From positions 2,883,192 through 2,947,191 of the forward strand of contig JAHBVT010000001.1 in assembly GCA_019637355.1 (NCBI GenBank): a DNA stretch of 64,000 bases, read 5' to 3'. Origin of the DNA: Gemmatimonadaceae bacterium. Its GTDB lineage: Bacteria; Gemmatimonadota; Gemmatimonadetes; Gemmatimonadales; Gemmatimonadaceae. Below, in pieces: positions 26,553 through 33,785 of this stretch. A program made the position numbers and the translations under genes. A model generated the notes under the pieces. It made no database searches, was not told the DNA's origin, and saw only the letters and a program-made list of their open reading frames with translations. Position 1 is the stretch's first letter. Each line of letters begins with the position of its first letter.

Positions 26553-28079
26553 ATGACCACCACGATTCGGCAGGACGACTTCATCCAGTCCATCGCGGAC
26601 GCGCTCCAGCACATCTCCTACTACCACCCGCTGGACTACATCCGCGCGCTCGCCGATGCCTACGAGCTCGAGCAGTCGCCGGCCGCAAAGGACGCAATCG
26701 CGCAGATCCTCACCAATTCGCGGATGTGCGCCGAGGGCCATCGCCCGATCTGCCAGGACACCGGCATCGTCGTGGTCTTCCTCAAGATCGGAATGGACGT
26801 CCGCTGGGACGCCAAGCTCTCCATCCAGGAAATGGTCAACGAAGGCGTGCGCCGCGCCTATCTCCACCCCGACAACACCCTGCGCGCCAGCATCGTCGCC
26901 GACCCGGCCTTCACGCGGAAGAACACCCGCGACAACACGCCGGCCGTCGTCCACTATGAACTGGTTCCCGGACATCACGTCGAGGTGAAGCTCGCCGCCA
27001 AGGGCGGCGGCTCGGAGAACAAGTCCAAGTTCGCGATGCTCAACCCGAGTGACTCCATCGTGGACTGGGTAATGAAGACCGTCCCGACGATGGGCGCCGG
27101 CTGGTGCCCGCCGGGAATGCTCGGCATCGGCATCGGAGGCTCCGCCGAAAAGTCGATGCTGATGGCGAAGGAGTCGCTGATGGAGCCCATCGATATGGCC
27201 CAACTCAAGCAGCGCGGCCCGCAGAACAAGATCGAGGAACTGCGCATCGAACTCTGCGACAAGATCAACGCGCTCGGCATCGGTGCGCAGGGGCTCGGCG
27301 GACTTTCCACCGTCCTCGACGTGAAGGTCTTCGACTTCCCGACGCACGCCGCCTCAAAGCCCATCGCGATGATCCCCAACTGCGCCGCTACTCGGCACGC
27401 GCACTTCCATCTCGATGGCTCGGGCGTGGCACAGCTGCCCGTGCCCTCGCTCGCTGATTGGCCGAACGTCACGTGGATGCCCGACGTCAACGCCAAGCGT
27501 GTGGACCTCGACTCGCTCACGCCGGAAATCGTCGCCTCGTGGAAGGCCGGCGATCGCCTCCTGCTCAACGGCAAGCTGCTCACCGGGCGCGACGCGGCGC
27601 ACAAGCGCATCGCCGACATCTTCGCCAAGGGTGAGTCACTGCCCGCTGGCGTCGACTTCACCAACCGCGTCATCTATTACGTGGGTCCGGTCGATCCCGT
27701 GCGCGACGAAGCCGTGGGCCCCGCGGGGCCCACCACCGCCACGCGGATGGACAAGTTCACCGAGATGATGCTCGAGAAGACCGGCCTTATCGCGATGATC
27801 GGCAAGGCCGAGCGCGGGCCCACAGGGCTCGAGGCCATCCGCAAGCACAAGGCGGCGTACCTGATGGCCGTCGGCGGCGCGGCCTACCTCGTGTCCAAGG
27901 CCATCCGCTCGTCGCGCGTCGTCGCCTTCGAGGACCTCGGGATGGAAGCCATCTATGAGTTCGAAGTCGAGGAGATGCCGGTGACCGTCGCTGTGGACGC
28001 CACCGGGAGCAACGTGCACGAGACGGGCCCGCGGGAATGGGCGGAGAAGATTCGCAACCTTCCCGTGCTTCAGGCGTAA
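26553..28079 (+). CDS. Class I (iron-sulfur) fumarate hydratase
   Basis: A 508-residue single-chain enzyme of the FumA/FumB class, interconverting fumarate and malate in the TCA cycle with a 4Fe-4S cluster. Cluster cysteines are in RPICQDTGIVVVF, GAGWCPPGMLGIGIGG and MIPNCAATRHAHF. The C-terminal domain (from about residue 330) has VGPVDPVRDEAVGPAGPTTATRMDKF, typical of the beta half. I start at ATG 26553 and not at an in-frame GTG at 26445, because the extension runs through the Fur box and a -10-like element sits just before 26553. The Fur site makes iron-linked expression of this iron-sulfur enzyme plausible. Confidence 0.93.
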   Translation: MTTTIRQDDFIQSIADALQHISYYHPLDYIRALADAYELEQSPAAKDAIAQILTNSRMCAEGHRPICQDTGIVVVFLKIGMDVRWDAKLSIQEMVNEGVRRAYLHPDNTLRASIVADPAFTRKNTRDNTPAVVHYELVPGHHVEVKLAAKGGGSENKSKFAMLNPSDSIVDWVMKTVPTMGAGWCPPGMLGIGIGGSAEKSMLMAKESLMEPIDMAQLKQRGPQNKIEELRIELCDKINALGIGAQGLGGLSTVLDVKVFDFPTHAASKPIAMIPNCAATRHAHFHLDGSGVAQLPVPSLADWPNVTWMPDVNAKRVDLDSLTPEIVASWKAGDRLLLNGKLLTGRDAAHKRIADIFAKGESLPAGVDFTNRVIYYVGPVDPVRDEAVGPAGPTTATRMDKFTEMMLEKTGLIAMIGKAERGPTGLEAIRKHKAAYLMAVGGAAYLVSKAIRSSRVVAFEDLGMEAIYEFEVEEMPVTVAVDATGSNVHETGPREWAEKIRNLPVLQA

Positions 28080-28090
28080 TAGATGCCGTG

Positions 28091-28891
28091 ATGAAGACGC
28101 TGCTCGCAGCTTGCTGCCTCCTGCCCGCCGCGGTCGGCGCGCAGGAGGCGCTTTTTCCCGCGCGGCCCACGGGCCTCGTGAGCGACTTCGCCAACGTCAT
28201 CCCGGCGGACGCCGAGGCGCGGATGACGCAGTTGATCGAGACCGTCCGTGCGGGCTCGCGCGGCGAGATTGCCGTCGTCACGCTGCGCGACATCGGCGGC
28301 CGCGAAGCCGGTGACGTCGCGCTGCAGATCGGGCGCGCCTGGGGCGTGGGGGCGCGTGCGGACATCGGCGACCGCGCACGAAACGCCGGCGTCGTCGTCC
28401 TGCTCGTACCCAAAGAGACGGCCAGCGATGGCAGCGGGCAGATCTTCATTGCCGTCGGCCAGGGCGCCGAGGGCTTCCTCACGGATGGGATGGCCGGCGA
28501 GATCCGCCGTGAGGCGACGCCGCTGTTGGCGCAGGGACGCTACGGCGACGGTCTGACGCTGATCACCGCACGTGTCGCCGAACGCTACGCCGCCGAGTTC
28601 GGCTTCGCGCTGGACTCGGCGTTGGTACCACCTCGGCGACAGGGCAAGCCGCAGATTCCGCCCATCGTCGTGCTCATCGCGTTCATCATCCTGATGTCGC
28701 TGCTCTCTGGCGGCGGGCGGGGCGGGCGCGGGGGCCGACGGCGGCGCGGTGTGGTCGTCCTGCCTTTCCCGATCGGCGGCGGCTTCGGCGGTGGATTCGG
28801 CGGCGGCGGTGGATTCGGCGGTGGCGGTGGCTTCGGCGGCTTTGGCGGTGGCGGTGGATTTTCCGGCGGTGGCGCCGGGGGACGGTTCTAA
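28091..28891 (+). CDS. TPM-domain (YgcG-like) membrane protein
   Basis: A 266-residue protein with a signal peptide (MKTLLAACCLLPAAVGAQ), a TPM domain (about 28-165: VSDFANVIPADAEARMTQLI, GEIAVVTLRDIGG, IFIAVGQGAEGFLTDGMAGEI), one membrane helix near 198-212 and a Gly-rich tail of repeated GGGFGG units ending GGRF. This order is typical of YgcG proteins, which often accompany LemA, as here. TPM proteins have been linked to photosystem repair and acid phosphatase activity, but the bacterial role is open. Its stop (TAA) shares one base with the next gene's ATG. Start 28091 is set by the signal peptide. Confidence 0.87.
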   Translation: MKTLLAACCLLPAAVGAQEALFPARPTGLVSDFANVIPADAEARMTQLIETVRAGSRGEIAVVTLRDIGGREAGDVALQIGRAWGVGARADIGDRARNAGVVVLLVPKETASDGSGQIFIAVGQGAEGFLTDGMAGEIRREATPLLAQGRYGDGLTLITARVAERYAAEFGFALDSALVPPRRQGKPQIPPIVVLIAFIILMSLLSGGGRGGRGGRRRRGVVVLPFPIGGGFGGGFGGGGGFGGGGGFGGFGGGGGFSGGGAGGRF

Positions 28892-29622
28892 TGGCAGCGA
28901 TGACGCTCGAGACATTCAGCACCGAACTCGCCGAGTCCTTCGGCAACGACTGCAGCGCCGTCGTGCTCTACGGATCGGCGGCCGTCCGCGACACGCCTGA
29001 ACCGGGCGCGGACTTCGACCTCCTCATCATCGTGCGCCGGCTCCAACCGGACGCGCTGCGCCGCTGCGCCAGTACCGTGCAGCGCTGGCAGGCCGAGGGG
29101 CATCGCGCCCCACTCATCCTCACCGAGGCCGAGTGGCGGTCCAGCCGCGACGTGTTCGCGATGGAGCACGCCGACATCCTTGCGCGGCATCGCGTGCTCA
29201 TCGGCGCCCTGCCGGCCCTCGCAAGCGTGCGCGCCGACGACCTCCGCCGCCAGTTGGAATACGAGGCGATGGGCGCGTTGGTGCACCTGCGTCGCGGCGT
29301 GCTGGCTGTCGGCAGCGATCCGCTCCGCACGCTCGAGCTGCTCGCGCGCGTGAAGGGAACGGTGCTCGCCCTCTTGCGCACGCTGCTGCGCGTCCACGGC
29401 CTGACCGTGCCTGACGATGCTGCGAGCGTCATCACGCAGGCGGCATCCCGCGTTGGGTTCGACCCGGCGGGCCTGCTCGCAGCCCTCGCGCACACGCGCG
29501 GCGAGCGTTCCATCCCGCCCAACCGCGCCGGTGAGACGCTCGACGCCGTCCACATCAGCCTGAAGCAGCTCGTCGCGCACGTCGATGCGATGGTCCATCC
29601 CGACACCCCCGCCATCGACTGA
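28891..29622 (+). CDS. Nucleotidyltransferase-fold protein
   Basis: A 243-residue protein. The N-terminal half carries a minimal nucleotidyltransferase motif, VVLYGSAAVRDTPEPGADFDLLIIV (quoted in part: YGSAA then DFDLL), with the GS and DxD-type catalytic pattern intact; the C-terminal half is helical and HEPN-like in appearance but lacks a clear RxxxxH. It may transfer a nucleotide to a protein or small molecule, or act as a toxin/antitoxin component, though no partner gene is evident. It is inserted between the TPM and LemA genes, which usually adjoin each other, and shares one base with the TPM stop codon. Confidence 0.75.
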   Translation: MAAMTLETFSTELAESFGNDCSAVVLYGSAAVRDTPEPGADFDLLIIVRRLQPDALRRCASTVQRWQAEGHRAPLILTEAEWRSSRDVFAMEHADILARHRVLIGALPALASVRADDLRRQLEYEAMGALVHLRRGVLAVGSDPLRTLELLARVKGTVLALLRTLLRVHGLTVPDDAASVITQAASRVGFDPAGLLAALAHTRGERSIPPNRAGETLDAVHISLKQLVAHVDAMVHPDTPAID

Positions 29623-29675
29623 CACCGCCGGCCTCGCCTTTCGTATTGCCAGCGGACCCTCACCCGGAGTCGTAG

Positions 29676-30230
29676 ATGAAGGCCAAGTGGTTGCTCCCCG
29701 TCCTTACCCTGTTTCTCACGGCCTGCGGCTACAACACCATCCAGACGATGGATGAGTCGGCCGCCGCCGCACGGCAGCAGATCGAGGTCCAACTCCAGCG
29801 CCGCGCCGACCTCGTGCCGAACCTGGTCGAGACCGTCAAGGGCTACGCCGCGCAGGAAGAGCGCATCTTCACCGAAGTCGCGCAGGCCCGCTCGGCGCTC
29901 ATCGGCGCCCGCGGCAGCGGCGACATCGGCGAGATGGCCAACGCCAACCAGCAGCTCACGGGTGCGCTGGGCCGCCTGCTCGCCATCTCCGAGAACTACC
30001 CGCAGCTCAAGAGCGATCAGAACTTCCTCCGGCTGCAAGACGAGCTCACCGGGACCGAGAACCGAATCGCCGTGGCGCGCACCGACTACAACAACGCCGT
30101 GCGCGACTACAACGCCTACATCCGGCGCTTTCCGGCCGTCCTGACCGCGAAGGTCACGGGGGCCAAGTCGCGGGAGTACTTCGAAGTCACCAACGCCGAG
30201 TCGCGTGACGTCCCGCGGGTGTCGTTCTGA
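29676..30230 (+). CDS. LemA family lipoprotein
   Basis: A 184-residue protein with a lipoprotein signal (LTLFLTACG, Cys 17) and a LemA core: QIEVQLQRRADLVPNLVETVKGYAAQEERIF (seen as RRADLVPNLVETVKGY) and a C-terminal YNNAVRDYNAYIRRFPA. LemA proteins are helical and membrane-anchored, of unclear biochemical function, and typically sit beside TPM/YgcG genes, as here. The stop overlaps the next start by one base (TGATG). Confidence 0.93.
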   Translation: MKAKWLLPVLTLFLTACGYNTIQTMDESAAAARQQIEVQLQRRADLVPNLVETVKGYAAQEERIFTEVAQARSALIGARGSGDIGEMANANQQLTGALGRLLAISENYPQLKSDQNFLRLQDELTGTENRIAVARTDYNNAVRDYNAYIRRFPAVLTAKVTGAKSREYFEVTNAESRDVPRVSF

Positions 30231-30703
30231 TGCGCCGCGCCCTCTCCACTGCCGCAGCGCTGTTGCTGGCTGGCGTCCTCTCGGCGCCAGCCGCGCAGGC
30301 CCAGTCAGCTGAGCAGGACGCCGTCTACGCCGTCGTGACCGGACTGTTCGACGGAATGCGCACGCGCGACACCGCGTCGATGCGCGCCGCGTTCGTGTCC
30401 GGCGCGACGTTGCAGTCGGTGTCGGCAAACGGCATTCGTGTCGACGCCATCGATGCCTGGATCGGCTCCGTCGGCTCGGCGCCAGCCGGCCTCGTGCTCG
30501 ACGAGCGGCTCGCCAACCCCGTCGTCCAAGTGGATGGCGATCTCGCGAGCGTGTGGGTCGAGTATTGGTTCTTCGCCGGTGAACGGTTCTCGCATTGCGG
30601 CGTCGATGCCTTCGTGCTCGCCCGGCAAGGCGGCGCTTGGCGGATCATCTCGGTCGCCGACACTCGCAAGCGAGAGGGCTGTGCCCCGGCTCCGGCGCGA
30701 TAG
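30230..30703 (+). CDS. Secreted NTF2-like (SnoaL-type) protein
   Basis: A 157-residue protein with a signal peptide (residues 1-25, ending AAQAQ) and an NTF2-like fold: an N-terminal helix pair (DAVYAVVTGLFDGMRTRDTASMRAAF) followed by strands including VQVDGDLASVWVEYWFFAGERFSHCG and GGAWRIISVADTRKREGC. Such periplasmic proteins usually bind small hydrophobic ligands; the substrate cannot be predicted. The gene is coupled to lemA by a one-base overlap and is probably the last gene of the operon starting at 28091. Confidence 0.8.
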   Translation: MRRALSTAAALLLAGVLSAPAAQAQSAEQDAVYAVVTGLFDGMRTRDTASMRAAFVSGATLQSVSANGIRVDAIDAWIGSVGSAPAGLVLDERLANPVVQVDGDLASVWVEYWFFAGERFSHCGVDAFVLARQGGAWRIISVADTRKREGCAPAPAR

Positions 30704-30954
30704 CCGGAGCCGCCGGTACGTCCCAAAAGCGGATTATTCACATTAGGACTCCCGTGTCCGGCGTTGGCACGGAAATGCCTTTGTCCTAAGGAGTTAGGTG
30801 CTGTCGGAAATTAGGACCGCTGGGTCCTTGACCGGCTTGTTACCCGCAAACGGTTGCGGCACTTGGATTTAGAGCCTGGCGCATTAGTTTTCGTTCAAAG
30901 CGAACGATAGCTCGGCCCCCCGGTCGTGCTGTCCCAGCCCCAGACGGAGACTGC
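30704..30954. other. Gene-free region with two hairpins before the zinc-ribbon/cold-shock genes
   Basis: No coding frame is convincing here. Two small hairpins stand out: CCGCAA-ACGG-TTGCGG at 30844-30859 and TCGTTC-N5-GAACGA at 30891-30907. Lower GC than the surroundings and the position before a cold-shock gene suggest a promoter plus a structured leader of the sort that gives cold-dependent translation. Confidence 0.45.
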
Positions 30955-31164
30955 ATGCGGAAGCCTCGTCCCAACTCGTACAACCCCGCCCAGGCCCTCC
31001 ACCTGATCGCGAGCGATCGCAACGGCGATCCGCTCAGCTGCCCATCCTGCTCCGGCTCCATCAAGCGGGAGCCCCGGATGGCACCGCCGCCGCCGCGTTC
31101 GCAAGTGACGCTGGCCTGCGTCGCCTGCGGTCGCATCGCGCGGTACATCGCCGGCGCAGCCTGA
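30955..31164 (+). CDS. Small zinc-ribbon protein next to a cold-shock gene
   Basis: A 69-residue basic protein with two CxxC pairs, CPSC (about 29-32) and CVAC (about 55-58), which should hold a zinc ion. It begins [19 protein letters not shown] recognise no named family. It lies 35 bases upstream of a cold-shock protein gene in the same direction and probably shares its transcript, hinting at an RNA-related role. Its start codon is part of one of only three CATG sites seen in the window. Confidence 0.65.
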   Translation: MRKPRPNSYNPAQALHLIASDRNGDPLSCPSCSGSIKREPRMAPPPPRSQVTLACVACGRIARYIAGAA

Positions 31165-31199
31165 TCAGCCCCTTCTTCTCCCACAGGAGTACGTCGCAG

Positions 31200-31406
31200 A
31201 TGGCTCGCATCACCGGCACCGTGAAGTGGTTCAATGACGCGAAGGGCTTCGGATTCATCCAGCGCGAAGGCGGGCCGGATGTGTTCGTGCATTTCAGCGC
31301 CATCCAAGGCAACGGCTTCAAGTCGCTCGCAGAGGGCGACGCCGTCGAGTTCGAAGTCGTGGACGGACAGAAGGGTCCTCAGGCCGCGAACGTCACGAAA
31401 GTCTGA
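31200..31406 (+). CDS. Cold-shock protein (CspA family)
   Basis: A 68-residue single-domain OB-fold protein with both RNA-binding motifs: KGFGFIQ (RNP1) and VFVHFSAI (RNP2). The family melts mRNA secondary structure as an RNA chaperone. The ATG follows ACAGGAG with good spacing. A structured 5' region (30704-30954) and a very stable terminator (31423-31460) frame the two-gene unit. A second Csp is encoded at 43781-43990. Confidence 0.96.
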   Translation: MARITGTVKWFNDAKGFGFIQREGGPDVFVHFSAIQGNGFKSLAEGDAVEFEVVDGQKGPQAANVTKV

Positions 31407-31422
31407 CGTCGGCGTTGACGAC

Positions 31423-31460
31423 GAAGCGCCCCCGACCGGACTCCCGGTCGGGGGCGCTTC
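31423..31460. terminator. Terminator between csp and the convergent small gene
   Basis: A perfect 17-bp stem (31423-31439 pairing with 31444-31460) with a four-base loop. It serves both convergent genes, csp on the plus strand and the 108-residue gene on the minus strand. Confidence 0.8.
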
Positions 31461-31477
31461 CTGCATCTGCGACGGCC

Positions 31478-31804
31478 TCAGGCGGAGAGCGGCAGCTCCA
31501 TCTGCTGGGGCCGCGGCGCGCGGCGCTGGCGCACGGCCGGTGGGAGCACCGTCCGTACGGGCTCCACGAGCTCGGGCTGATCGGCCGCCGGCAGGTCGCG
31601 CAGGAGTTCAGCCGTCTGGAAGCGCAACTGCATCGTGCGCATCGGCGCGGCCAGGGCGTCGCGCTCACCCGCGACGAATGCGGCCGCCTCGGTCCGCACC
31701 TCGTCCGGCAGGAGGCGGGCCAAGGGATGGGCAAGCAACCGCGAGGCTTCGGTGCCATCCCGCACCGTCAAAGCCGCCAGCAAGGCATCGAGGTAGCCGA
31801 GCAT
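31478..31804 (-). CDS. Hypothetical protein, 108 residues
   Basis: I do not recognise this protein. It starts MLGYLDALLAALTVRDGTEA and looks wholly helical: a Leu-rich N-terminus, then EVRTEAAAFVAGERDALAAP and a C-terminal tail RQRRAPRPQQMELPLSA. The start at 31804 is set by a perfect AAAGGAGGT ribosome site, the strongest in the window, so expression is likely high; upstream extension lacks support. It lies 93 bases downstream of the NrtR-like gene on the same strand and could be its neighbour in a regulated unit. The end abuts the shared terminator. Confidence 0.65.
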   Translation of the reverse strand: MLGYLDALLAALTVRDGTEASRLLAHPLARLLPDEVRTEAAAFVAGERDALAAPMRTMQLRFQTAELLRDLPAADQPELVEPVRTVLPPAVRQRRAPRPQQMELPLSA

Positions 31805-31897
31805 AGGACCTCCTTTAGCCGTTAGGTACACATTGCAACTATTACGTACCCCGAGCAACCCCCCTTGTGTCACCATCGCGTCGCGATCGCTACCGAA

Positions 31898-32506
31898 TCA
31901 GCCCAGCAGCTCGAACCGCACGGCCCGCTGCACACCCCGGCGGCGGCGCGGCGAGAAACGAAAGAGCTGAGCCGGTCGGCCACGGCCCTCGGACCGCCAG
32001 GCCTCCGTCGGCTCCACCAGATGCGCCGAGAGCAGCGTCCGGCGGAAGCTCGCCTTATGCAGACGCCGCTCGAGCAGCAGCTCGTACACCTGCTGCAGGT
32101 CCGACAGCGTGAACTGCGGCCCGAGGAGGTGGAAGGCGATCGGCTCGCGGTCGAGGCGGTCACGCAGGTGTGCCACCGCCGCGCGGATCAGCGGCGCAGC
32201 GCCGCCCCGCCCGACAGGCAGCCACCGATGCCCCGTCGGTGCGGCGGTACCGACCGGCACCAACGCCGCGTAAGCGATCACGAGCGCGGACTCGGCGCGC
32301 ATCGCCGCGACTTGCCCTTGCCAGGTCGACACGCGGCCCAGCAGGCTCCGGCGCAATCCCTCGGCTGCGGCGTCCGGTGTTTCCCTGGCACCGAGCGCAC
32401 GCGTCGGCAGCGCCGCACCGCGGTCGGTAACGAGGACGGCCAGCGCGCCGTCAAGCAGGCTGCAACAGACGAGCGTCACCTGCGGCGACGCGGAGCGGGG
32501 GGGCAT
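31898..32506 (-). CDS. NrtR-like transcription regulator (Nudix plus winged helix)
   Basis: A 202-residue protein. The N-terminal 120 residues resemble a Nudix-related domain without an intact Nudix box (LAVLVTDRGAALPTRALGARETPDAAAEGLRR). The C-terminal region (about 125-175) is the NrtR winged helix: FTLSDLQQVYELLLERRL followed by KASFRRTLL. Family members bind ADP-ribose or related nucleotides and repress NAD-metabolism genes through 21-bp palindromes. Such a palindrome lies immediately upstream (32515-32535), indicating autoregulation. No NAD gene is close, so the regulated pathway may differ. Start ATG 32506 is preferred over 32524, which would lie inside the operator. Confidence 0.82.
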   Translation of the reverse strand: MPPRSASPQVTLVCCSLLDGALAVLVTDRGAALPTRALGARETPDAAAEGLRRSLLGRVSTWQGQVAAMRAESALVIAYAALVPVGTAAPTGHRWLPVGRGGAAPLIRAAVAHLRDRLDREPIAFHLLGPQFTLSDLQQVYELLLERRLHKASFRRTLLSAHLVEPTEAWRSEGRGRPAQLFRFSPRRRRGVQRAVRFELLG

Positions 32507-32514
32507 CCCCCCAA

Positions 32515-32535
32515 TTAGTATCAAACTGACACTAA
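32515..32535. promoter_or_regulatory. NrtR-type 21-bp operator
   Basis: On the minus strand TTAGTGTCA-N3-TGATACTAA, a 9-3-9 inverted repeat with one mismatch and the same total length as NrtR operators. It sits nine bases before the regulator's start codon. Confidence 0.6.
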
Positions 32536-32560
32536 AGTCAACCGGCGCCCCTGCCGCCCG

Positions 32561-32839
32561 TCAGTGCGCGATCGTCCCTTGCTTCGAAGTGTCGACCTCG
32601 TCCTCCTGCCCTGTCTTGAACAGGAACGCTTCCATATTCCGCGTCAGGAACTGCCGCGCCTGCGGATCCATCACGTTCAGGCCGTAGTGATTGATCAGCA
32701 TCGTCTGCTGTTTCAGCCAGAGCTGCCAGCAGTCGGGGCAGGTACCTTCGAGGATGCGCGCGCCGATGGCGCCGGGAAACGGGGCGCGCTCAAAGCCAGC
32801 CTTGGTGCCGCCGCAGCGCGCGCAGGTGATGTCAGCCAT
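32561..32839 (-). CDS. YggX-like protein with an added four-Cys zinc site
   Basis: A 92-residue protein aligning with YggX, the Fe(II)-trafficking/oxidative-damage-protection family: FPGAIGARI, then WQLWLKQQTMLINHYGLN and DPQARQFLTRNMEAFLF. E. coli YggX has one conserved N-terminal Cys; here there are four in two CxxC pairs, CARC (6-9) and CPDC (34-37), so the protein probably binds a zinc or iron ion in a ribbon. In the family it limits iron-driven damage to iron-sulfur proteins. The ATG at 32839 fixes the length; it follows the hydrolase gene on the same strand by 38 bases. Confidence 0.85.
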   Translation of the reverse strand: MADITCARCGGTKAGFERAPFPGAIGARILEGTCPDCWQLWLKQQTMLINHYGLNVMDPQARQFLTRNMEAFLFKTGQEDEVDTSKQGTIAH

Positions 32840-32877
32840 CAGTTCGACTCCGGACGTCGGGGATACAGGCCAGTAAT

Positions 32878-33783
32878 CTAGTCGGCCGGGCGTGCCGAGG
32901 GACCGCGCGCCGGCCAGCGTGCGTCCAGCCACGCCGCGACGTAGTCGGCGAGCGCCGGCCAGCCATAGTCCATCGTGAGCACGTGTCCCGCCCCAGTCAC
33001 CCAGTGCGCTGACTTGTCCACCGCCCCGAGTCGCGCGTAGGCGCGTCGGCTCTGGTCCTCGGGGAGGCGGTTGTCCTCGCGCGATTGACACACCAGCGTC
33101 GGCACCTTCACGAAGTCCAACCGCGGCACGGCGCTCGCCGCAATGCGCTCCAAGGCCTCGAGCGAGCGCCGCGTGGAGCACCCGTAGCTGATGCTGCGAC
33201 GTTGGGCGTCCGGGTCGCGAATCGAGCGTTGCCCGCCGCCTGCGATGTACCGCGTCAGCGCCGACCACACGCGCGCCGTGCTCACCGCGACTTCCATCGG
33301 TCGCGGCACGAAGAGCATCGGGGCGAACAGCACCACGCCGTCCGCGTCCGCCTCCGCCGCCAGCCAGCACGCCAATGCGCCACCCATCGACAGGCCGCCG
33401 ACCACCACCACCCCGTACCGCGCTCGCAGGGCCGCGTACTCCTCACGCACTTGCGTCCACACTTCATCCGCGCGCCAATCGTCCCAGGCTTCGAGCGAGC
33501 GTCCGTGACCGGCCAACAATGGCAGGCGCACCGTCCAGCCGGCGGCGTGCAGGCGCTGCGCGATGTCGTCCAGCGACTTCGGAGAATCGTTATAGCCGTG
33601 GATCAGCAAGATCGCGCGATGCGGATCGCCCACGTACGTGCGCGGCTCGGCGCCGATCACGATGCCGTCGGGTCCCGCCGGAAAGCGACGACGGAACTTC
33701 CGTTCTCGTCGCGCCGCGCGCCACGCGCGTTGCGCCCACGTCAGCGCTGTCAGTCCGAGGGCCCACAGCAACAGCGCCACCAC
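32878..33783 (-). CDS. Alpha/beta-hydrolase, membrane-anchored
   Basis: A 301-residue protein with an N-terminal hydrophobic helix (VVALLLWALGLTALTWAQ) and an alpha/beta-hydrolase core: oxyanion segment LIHGYNDSPKSL, nucleophile elbow GLSMGG, an Asp in QSREDNRLP and the terminal His in GAGHVLTMD. It resembles monoacylglycerol-lipase/carboxylesterase types. The substrate is unknown. The start is taken as GTG 33783, three bases after the moeB stop; GTG 33780 is also possible. With moeB upstream and yggX 38 bases downstream it is likely co-transcribed. Confidence 0.82.
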   Translation of the reverse strand: MVALLLWALGLTALTWAQRAWRAARRERKFRRRFPAGPDGIVIGAEPRTYVGDPHRAILLIHGYNDSPKSLDDIAQRLHAAGWTVRLPLLAGHGRSLEAWDDWRADEVWTQVREEYAALRARYGVVVVGGLSMGGALACWLAAEADADGVVLFAPMLFVPRPMEVAVSTARVWSALTRYIAGGGQRSIRDPDAQRRSISYGCSTRRSLEALERIAASAVPRLDFVKVPTLVCQSREDNRLPEDQSRRAYARLGAVDKSAHWVTGAGHVLTMDYGWPALADYVAAWLDARWPARGPSARPAD

Positions 33784-33785
33784 GC

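Noticed and set aside
28770-28890. Repeated GGCGGT-type units that could look like a DNA repeat array
   Set aside because: They encode the Gly-rich tail of the TPM protein; no spacer structure as in CRISPR is present.
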